A program made the position numbers and the translations under genes. 64,000 nt of DNA from JANNMJ01 sp031426455 (GTDB lineage: Bacteria; Bacteroidota; Bacteroidia; Cytophagales; Hymenobacteraceae), in NCBI GenBank assembly GCA_031426455.1, contig JANPLI010000205.1, positions 1-64,000 on the forward strand, in the 5' to 3' direction. Position 1 is the first letter of the stretch; each line of letters begins with the position of its first letter. The notes beneath the pieces are model-generated. The model saw only the letters and a list, made by a program, of their open reading frames with translations. It was not told the DNA's origin and did not search any database. Positions 59,180-64,000 of the stretch are shown here, in pieces.

Positions 59180-60433
59180 TCAAAATCGCATCACGGCCGT
59201 CGCGACGCGATCCAGCTCCGGCTCTTTCATTGCCGAGCCGGACGGCAGGCAGAGGCCGCGGGCGAACAGACCATCGGCCGTGCCGCCGTGGTCGTAGTAA
59301 AGGGCGTCTTTGAACACGGGCTGACGGTGCAGCGGCTTCCAAAGCGGCCGGGCTTCGATATTGAAACGCTCCAGATGCTGGCGCAGGTGTTCCGGCGAAT
59401 GGTCGGGCGCCACGGCGGGGTCGAGCAGAATCGTGGTCAGCCAGCGGTTCGAGCAAAAGCCGGACGGCTCGTCGGGGCCAAACTCCAGAAAATCCAGAAA
59501 CCGTAGCTTTTCGCGGTACTGCCGATGAATCCAGCGGCGGGCTTTCACACGGTCGGGTAATACTTCTAACTGAGCGCGCCCCACGCCGGCCAACAGGTTC
59601 GAGAGGCGGTAGTTGTAGCCGATTTCTACGTGTTCGTAGTGCGCAGCCGCTTCTTTGGCCTGCGTGGCCAAATGCAAGGCGCGGGCCGCCAGTGCCGGGT
59701 CGGCCGTCACCAACGCGCCGCCGCCGGAAGTGGTGATGATCTTATTACCGTTGAAGGAAAAGATGCTCATGGCAGCACGGGTGCCCAGCGGCCGGCCGTG
59801 CAGCGTCGAACCAAGGGCTTCGGCCGCATCCTCGATCACGGGCACGTCGAACTCCGCGGCGATGGCCAACAGCGCGTCCAGGTCGGCGGGCATTCCGTAG
59901 AGATCCACCACGATCACGGCTTTCACGCGCTTGCCCAGCCGGCGGCGGGCGGCCAGGCATTCGCGCAGCGCGGCGGGCGCCATATTCCAGGTCTGAGCTT
60001 CGGAATCCACGAAAACCGGCGTCGCGCCCAGGTACAGAATCGGTCCGGCCGAGGCAGCAAACGTGAACGAAGCGCACACCACTTCGTCGCCCGGCCCCAC
60101 GTCCAGCAGCCGCAGCGCCACGTGCAGCGCGGCCGTGCCGGAGCTCAGCGCTATGGCGTGCAGCGGCCGACCGGCCTCGTCGGTTCCGCCTAACTCAGCC
60201 ACCAGTTCGGCTTCAAACGCGGGCAGGTGCGGCCCGGCGGGCGCAATCCAGCCATCGGCCAGGGCTTTGCTGAGATAATTCAATTCGTGCCCGCCCAGAT
60301 GCGGCGGAGACAGGTAGAGACGGGGAGCGGCCAAGTCAGAACAGAAAGAAGGGGAGGGGCAAAGGTCGGACTCCGTAAAGGCACAACCGGGACGACGCCA
60401 TCCATCATCCGGTTGGCGTTTAGGTGGCAACAT
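59180..60433 (-). CDS. DegT/DnrJ/EryC1/StrS family PLP-dependent sugar aminotransferase
   Basis: A 417-residue transaminase of the ArnB/PglE type that makes amino sugars for surface glycans. The family start is RLYLSPPHLGGHELNYLSKAL, with DGWIAPAGPHLPAFE, LSSGTAALHVALRLL, EVVCASFTFAASA, VIVVDLYGMPADLD, PVIEDAAEALGS, and the PLP lysine in FSFNGNKIITTSGGGAL. About 35 residues precede the usual family start, so the true start may be internal (for example a TTG near LAAPRLY). It stands alone, not in a glycan cluster; pgl-type acetyltransferase partners are not next to it. Confidence 0.92.
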   Translation of the reverse strand: MLPPKRQPDDGWRRPGCAFTESDLCPSPSFCSDLAAPRLYLSPPHLGGHELNYLSKALADGWIAPAGPHLPAFEAELVAELGGTDEAGRPLHAIALSSGTAALHVALRLLDVGPGDEVVCASFTFAASAGPILYLGATPVFVDSEAQTWNMAPAALRECLAARRRLGKRVKAVIVVDLYGMPADLDALLAIAAEFDVPVIEDAAEALGSTLHGRPLGTRAAMSIFSFNGNKIITTSGGGALVTADPALAARALHLATQAKEAAAHYEHVEIGYNYRLSNLLAGVGRAQLEVLPDRVKARRWIHRQYREKLRFLDFLEFGPDEPSGFCSNRWLTTILLDPAVAPDHSPEHLRQHLERFNIEARPLWKPLHRQPVFKDALYYDHGGTADGLFARGLCLPSGSAMKEPELDRVATAVMRF

Positions 60434-60484
60434 ACTTAAATGCGCCAGTTACGGGCTGGCGTTACGGCACTCCCCGTTCCGCGG

Positions 60485-63400
60485 TTACTTCCCGAATAGC
60501 CCTTTCAGCTTGCCGCCAGCGGCATTTTTCAGCGCATCGGCGGCTTTACGGGCCGTCGAATCTTTCGCCAGGCGGTCCTTCACTTCGTTCGAGACGCGGG
60601 TTTTGGCTTCGGCTTCCGCCTTGGCTCTCAGGGCCTCGGCCTGACGGGTAGCTTCCCGGCGCACCGAATCCTGCGCCTTCTGCTTCAGGTCTTCGAGCTT
60701 GGCTTTGCCTTCGTTCACCTTCGCGTCCACGAGAGACTTGGCCAGATCTTTCGCCGCGCCCTTCACCGAGCCACCGCTCAAACTCACTTTGGGGTTGGTC
60801 ACGGTGCCGCCAATTTTCACGTTGATGGTCACGCGCTCGGCGGCTTTTAGGTTCGAGACGCCCGAAAGCGAGGCCAGCTTGCCCGAAAGCTGCTGCCCAA
60901 CCTTACCAGTCGGCACGTCGAGGGCACTCACGAAGTCCATCTCACCGGCCAGCGACGATAGGCCGCCGATCTGCATCTTGATATCGTCGCCGGGCAGCTT
61001 CACCTCAAACGGCTTCACCACCACGTTGCCGTTGCTCACGTCGAGGGCGATTTTTTGGTCTTTCAGCACCATTTCTTTCAGGCTCGGCAGGTTCGTCAGG
61101 CTCGCTATCTTTTGCAAGGCGGGCAATTGCGAAACCGTGGCTTTCGCTACCGCCACCAGCGCATTGCCTTTCAGCGAACTCAGTAACGGCATCATATCCT
61201 GGCCCAGACCGCCAGCCAGCTTCATCGTCGTGCTGAAGTTGCCGTTCAGGTACTGCGCCGCCGGGGCGAGCTTCTGAATGGTGTTGAAGGCCGTGAACGC
61301 CTGCTGAAAGCTCAGGTCGCGGATGCCAAGCGCCATATCGAAGCCGGGGTGGGCGAGGTCGTGCGCGTCGTAGGTGCCGTCAGCGGTGAAGCCGCCGCCC
61401 AGCGTGTTGAAATCCATTCCGTTGAGCTTCACCTTTTTGTCGCGGACCACTACCTGGCCTTTGGCCTGGCGCAGGTCGAGGTTATCGTACAGCACCTGCG
61501 CGGCGCTGACGTTCAGCGTGAGGTCCACGTTGCCGGGCACTTCTACTACGCCCACGGCTTCCTGCTGCTTGGCGGCTTGCGGCGCGGTAGAGGTTCCGGA
61601 GGCCGGATCGACCATAAACTCGTTCACATCGAAGCGGTTAGACGCCACCGTCAGGTTCGCCACCAGCGGCTGCTTGTTCACGCCGAGCGCGTAGCCCATA
61701 TAGTTGTTGATGGTGCCGTCGGCCCGGAAATCGGAGCGCCCCACGGTGCCGGCCATTCCTTTGACGCCGATTTGGGTGTTGTTGAAGGTGCCGTTGGCCG
61801 TTTTGATGGTCATTCCCTGCGGAAAGTCCTTCGATTGGTAGGTCAGATTCTGCACCGTCACGGCGCCGCTGCTGGTCACTTTCTGATACTGTTTGGCTTC
61901 GATATCGGCCATCCGGCCCTTCGTCTGCAGATTGCCCTGTAGGCGGCCCGCCAGCGTGGTACCCGCGATGGGGAAGATTTTGGTCATCTTCGTCAGGTCC
62001 ACGGTGCCGTGTACGTCGGCGTCGAACACCGGCTTGGCAATGCCCTGCACGTACACGCGCCCGCCGAACGGCTCGCCGTCGAGGCTCATCTTGAAATTTT
62101 CGATCCGGATATCGGTGTCGTCGGTCTTGCCGGTGGCGTTGGTGACTTTACTGACCACTTCCAGGCCCTCGATCGGCGCCGGGAAGTCCTTCGATTTCAC
62201 GTAGCCGTTCGTCAGGTTCAGCTTGGCCTGCACCACGGGCATTTGCGTTTTGGAATAGGTGCCTTTCGCCGTGGCATCCACGTCGAGCAGGCCGCGCAGT
62301 ACGAGGCCAGCCACCGGATAGACCTGCATCATCTCGGCCAGGTTCACCTTCGCCTTCACGTTGCCGTCCACCAGCATCGGGTTCAGGCCGTCGATTTTGG
62401 CCACGGCATCCACCGGGTCGTTGCCGAGGTCGAGGTGGAGCTTGCGCAGGTCCACTTTCGTGTGGTCAGTGATGCCGTCGGCATCGTCCACGGTCACGTC
62501 CACATTGATGTTTTTGACCGCGCGCGGCAGTTTCGGATACTGGAACGTGGCGTCGGCCACTTTCAGGTTCACGCCAAAGCCCGGCGCCTGCACCGAGTCC
62601 ATCCGGCCCTTATAATAGCCGTCGAAGACCATTTTGCCGGTGGTTTTGATGTCCTTGAAGTCCGCCGAATACATTCCGGGCATCAGCGAGAGCAGATTTT
62701 TGAAGTCGGTTTCGGGCGCGTTGAACTTGATGTCGAAGTCCATCGGCGCGCCGGGCATCTTGATCGTGCCGTCGAAATGCGTGACGAATTCGTTGAGCCG
62801 GACGGTATTTTCCTTGAAGGCGAAGGCCATATTTTTCAGGTCCATCGCCATCGTCACGTCGGCCGTGAGCTTCTTGTCGGTCAGGTATTCGGCGCCGCCG
62901 TAAGCCACCGAGAAGCGCTCGGCGGTGGTGTTGGAGGTCATATCGAAGACTTCTTTGGCGAAGTCGCCGGAGCCGGTGTGGTTCAGGCCCGCCAGCGTGG
63001 TTTTGAAGGGCAGCGAGCGGTCGTCGTAGCGCAACCAGCCGTTTTCCACTTTCCACTGCTTGATGCCGATGGCGAAGTTGGACGCCGTATCGGCGGGGAC
63101 CTTCACGGCCGTGTCGGGCTTGGCGATATCGTAGTTCGCGAGGCCCGACTTCAGCACCACCACGCTGATGCGCGGGCGTTCCAGCACTACTTCGTTGATC
63201 TGCATTTTGGCGCCCTGAATCACGCTCATCAGGTCCAGCCCCACCCGCAGCTTCGGAATGTAGGCCAGCGTATCGCGCGAAAACGAGTCGATCCCGATCA
63301 CCCGCAACTCGCCCAGGGTCACGCCCAGATCCGGAAAAGTAGAGATCAGCGTCACGCCGATCTGGTCGGCGTCGTACTGCACTTTGGCGTTGAGGCTATT

Positions 63401-63517
63401 GGCAATCTGCTCGTCCACCTTCGCCTTGATCTTGTCCTTGAACAGAAACGGCACCGCCACGGCCAGCAGCACGAGCAGTAACAGAAAGGCGCCCAGGCCC
63501 AGCAATATCTTTTTCAT
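60485..63517 (-). CDS. AsmA-like large envelope protein
   Basis: A 1010-residue protein anchored by one N-terminal membrane helix (ILLGLGAFLLLLVLLAVAVPFLF). Repetitive beta strands typical of AsmA/DUF748 follow to about residue 920 (VTLISTFPDLGVTLGELRV ... ERPRISVVVLKSGLANYDI ... FTADGTYDAHDLAHPGFDMALGI). It ends in a charged helix rich in K, A, E and R (DAKVNEGKAKLEDLKQKAQDSV). AsmA-like proteins form periplasmic bridges and are implicated in lipid transport to the outer membrane. It is divergent from the truncated PorP/SprF gene across 216 bp. Confidence 0.9.
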   Translation of the reverse strand: MKKILLGLGAFLLLLVLLAVAVPFLFKDKIKAKVDEQIANSLNAKVQYDADQIGVTLISTFPDLGVTLGELRVIGIDSFSRDTLAYIPKLRVGLDLMSVIQGAKMQINEVVLERPRISVVVLKSGLANYDIAKPDTAVKVPADTASNFAIGIKQWKVENGWLRYDDRSLPFKTTLAGLNHTGSGDFAKEVFDMTSNTTAERFSVAYGGAEYLTDKKLTADVTMAMDLKNMAFAFKENTVRLNEFVTHFDGTIKMPGAPMDFDIKFNAPETDFKNLLSLMPGMYSADFKDIKTTGKMVFDGYYKGRMDSVQAPGFGVNLKVADATFQYPKLPRAVKNINVDVTVDDADGITDHTKVDLRKLHLDLGNDPVDAVAKIDGLNPMLVDGNVKAKVNLAEMMQVYPVAGLVLRGLLDVDATAKGTYSKTQMPVVQAKLNLTNGYVKSKDFPAPIEGLEVVSKVTNATGKTDDTDIRIENFKMSLDGEPFGGRVYVQGIAKPVFDADVHGTVDLTKMTKIFPIAGTTLAGRLQGNLQTKGRMADIEAKQYQKVTSSGAVTVQNLTYQSKDFPQGMTIKTANGTFNNTQIGVKGMAGTVGRSDFRADGTINNYMGYALGVNKQPLVANLTVASNRFDVNEFMVDPASGTSTAPQAAKQQEAVGVVEVPGNVDLTLNVSAAQVLYDNLDLRQAKGQVVVRDKKVKLNGMDFNTLGGGFTADGTYDAHDLAHPGFDMALGIRDLSFQQAFTAFNTIQKLAPAAQYLNGNFSTTMKLAGGLGQDMMPLLSSLKGNALVAVAKATVSQLPALQKIASLTNLPSLKEMVLKDQKIALDVSNGNVVVKPFEVKLPGDDIKMQIGGLSSLAGEMDFVSALDVPTGKVGQQLSGKLASLSGVSNLKAAERVTINVKIGGTVTNPKVSLSGGSVKGAAKDLAKSLVDAKVNEGKAKLEDLKQKAQDSVRREATRQAEALRAKAEAEAKTRVSNEVKDRLAKDSTARKAADALKNAAGGKLKGLFGK

Positions 63518-63733
63518 TCAAGTGTAAAATCAGCCCGCCGGCAGCGGGCGCTGAGTAAAAAGCGGTCGGTCGTCAAAGAAAAGCCGTCGGATGGAAGGTT
63601 CCGGTCGTCGTCGATCACCGCCACGCGAACGGACAAGCCCCGATTTCCGCCGAAAGGCCGTTAGTTTGTTTCCGGTTAGGCACGCGTGGTGCTTGACCGG
63701 CTAATCAGCAAAAGTAGCGGCCCTTCCCGCAGC

Positions 63734-64000
63734 ATGTCGTTTGTCCTTCGCGTTTGGTGTTTCCGCGCCTGCCTGGTGCTGCTGTTGCTGCTGGGCGCAG
63801 TGCCCCCAACGGTGGGTCAGGACGTGCGCTTCGGCCAACCCTACGCCACTGGGCTGCACCTGAACCCGGCGCTGGCCGGCACGTCGGCGCTGCGTTCGGT
63901 CACGCTTACCAGCCGCGACCAATATCCGGCCCTCGGCGAGGGTTTCCTGACGGGCGCCCTTAGTGGCGACCTGCGCGTCCCGCTGTTACGCGGAGCCGTC
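63734..64000 (+). CDS. PorP/SprF family protein, N-terminal part (cut by window end)
   Basis: The 89 visible residues begin with a signal peptide (MSFVLRVWCFRACLVLLLLLGAVPPTVG). The family signature follows: QDVRFGQPYATGLHLNPALAGTSALRSVTLTSRDQYPAL. No stop occurs before the window ends. PorP/SprF paralogues usually partner a particular T9SS substrate encoded next to them, so a large adhesin or enzyme gene may lie just outside the window. It is a second family member besides 36194-37177. Confidence 0.88.
   Translation, partial: MSFVLRVWCFRACLVLLLLLGAVPPTVGQDVRFGQPYATGLHLNPALAGTSALRSVTLTSRDQYPALGEGFLTGALSGDLRVPLLRGAV

Noticed and set aside
62009..63481. A 490-codon plus-strand open frame rich in H, V and D
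   Set aside because: It is antisense to the AsmA-like gene, with histidine/valine-rich shadow composition and no domain.

Overview
The window is GC-rich Bacteroidetes DNA, most likely from a Hymenobacter-like member of the Cytophagales. The evidence is a complete type IX secretion/gliding cluster (porP/sprF, gldK, gldL, gldM, gldN) with hemD and a DUF4271 gene beside it, proteins ending in T9SS C-terminal sorting domains, LytTR signalling, a capsule kinase/export operon, and upstream boxes matching the Bacteroidetes -7 element TAnnTTTG. No tRNA, rRNA, CRISPR array, integrase or transposase was recognised.

Layout. 1-5368 (minus): 3'-truncated giant secreted protein built from IPT/TIG domains and three groups of seven delta-60 repeats. 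5947-8615 (minus): sensor kinase and LytTR regulator. 8777-10653: three small plus-strand genes (unknown, DUF433, unknown) with a 42-bp tandem hairpin repeat. 10654-19214: dihydroorotase, TonB-receptor-like barrel, AroE, DedA, PD-(D/E)XK-like protein, ComA-type phosphosulfolactate synthase, TPR protein. 19352-24694 (minus): SDR, CpsB-type phosphatase, Wzc-type kinase and Wza-type lipoprotein, with conspicuously AT-richer kinase and export genes. 24829-30645 (plus): barrel protein, acyl-CoA dehydrogenase, Omp85-like protein, cation/proton antiporter. 30926-40681 (minus): gldN, gldM, gldL, gldK, porP, hemD, DUF4271 and a WecA-like transferase. 40808-45311 (plus): M14 peptidase with a frameshifted secretion tail, barrel protein, OmpA-like protein. 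45338-48052 (minus): HD hydrolase, CoaE, YajC, Dus. 48206-50167 (plus): CPBP protease and CdsA. 50299-53704: three Roadblock/LC7-like proteins around a proton-pumping rhodopsin. 53883-58924 (plus): glutamate dehydrogenase, Psd, and a GH5-like enzyme with a T9SS tail. 59180-63517 (minus): sugar aminotransferase and AsmA-like protein. 63734-end (plus): truncated second PorP/SprF protein.

How the parts work together. GldKLMN and PorP/SprF form the machine that would export the giant propeller protein (inferred, its C-terminus is outside the window), the M14 peptidase (if its frame is intact in the cell) and the GH5-like enzyme. ComA may feed sulfonolipid synthesis, which has been linked to gliding in relatives. 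Wza/Wzc/CpsB and the WecA-like transferase make and export surface polysaccharide. CdsA and Psd make phosphatidylethanolamine.

Best leads: (1) a rhodopsin with a glycine at the carotenoid-fenestration position and an asparagine replacing the usual helix-B histidine, embedded among three divergent Roadblock paralogues and no GTPase; (2) a GldN carrying an extra N-terminal IPT/TIG domain; (3) exact 7+7+7 organisation of the delta-60 repeats; (4) a Wzc tail with 14 tyrosines encoded by a 6-bp-periodic DNA repeat. Gene calls come from reading translations and motifs by eye; no database search was possible.
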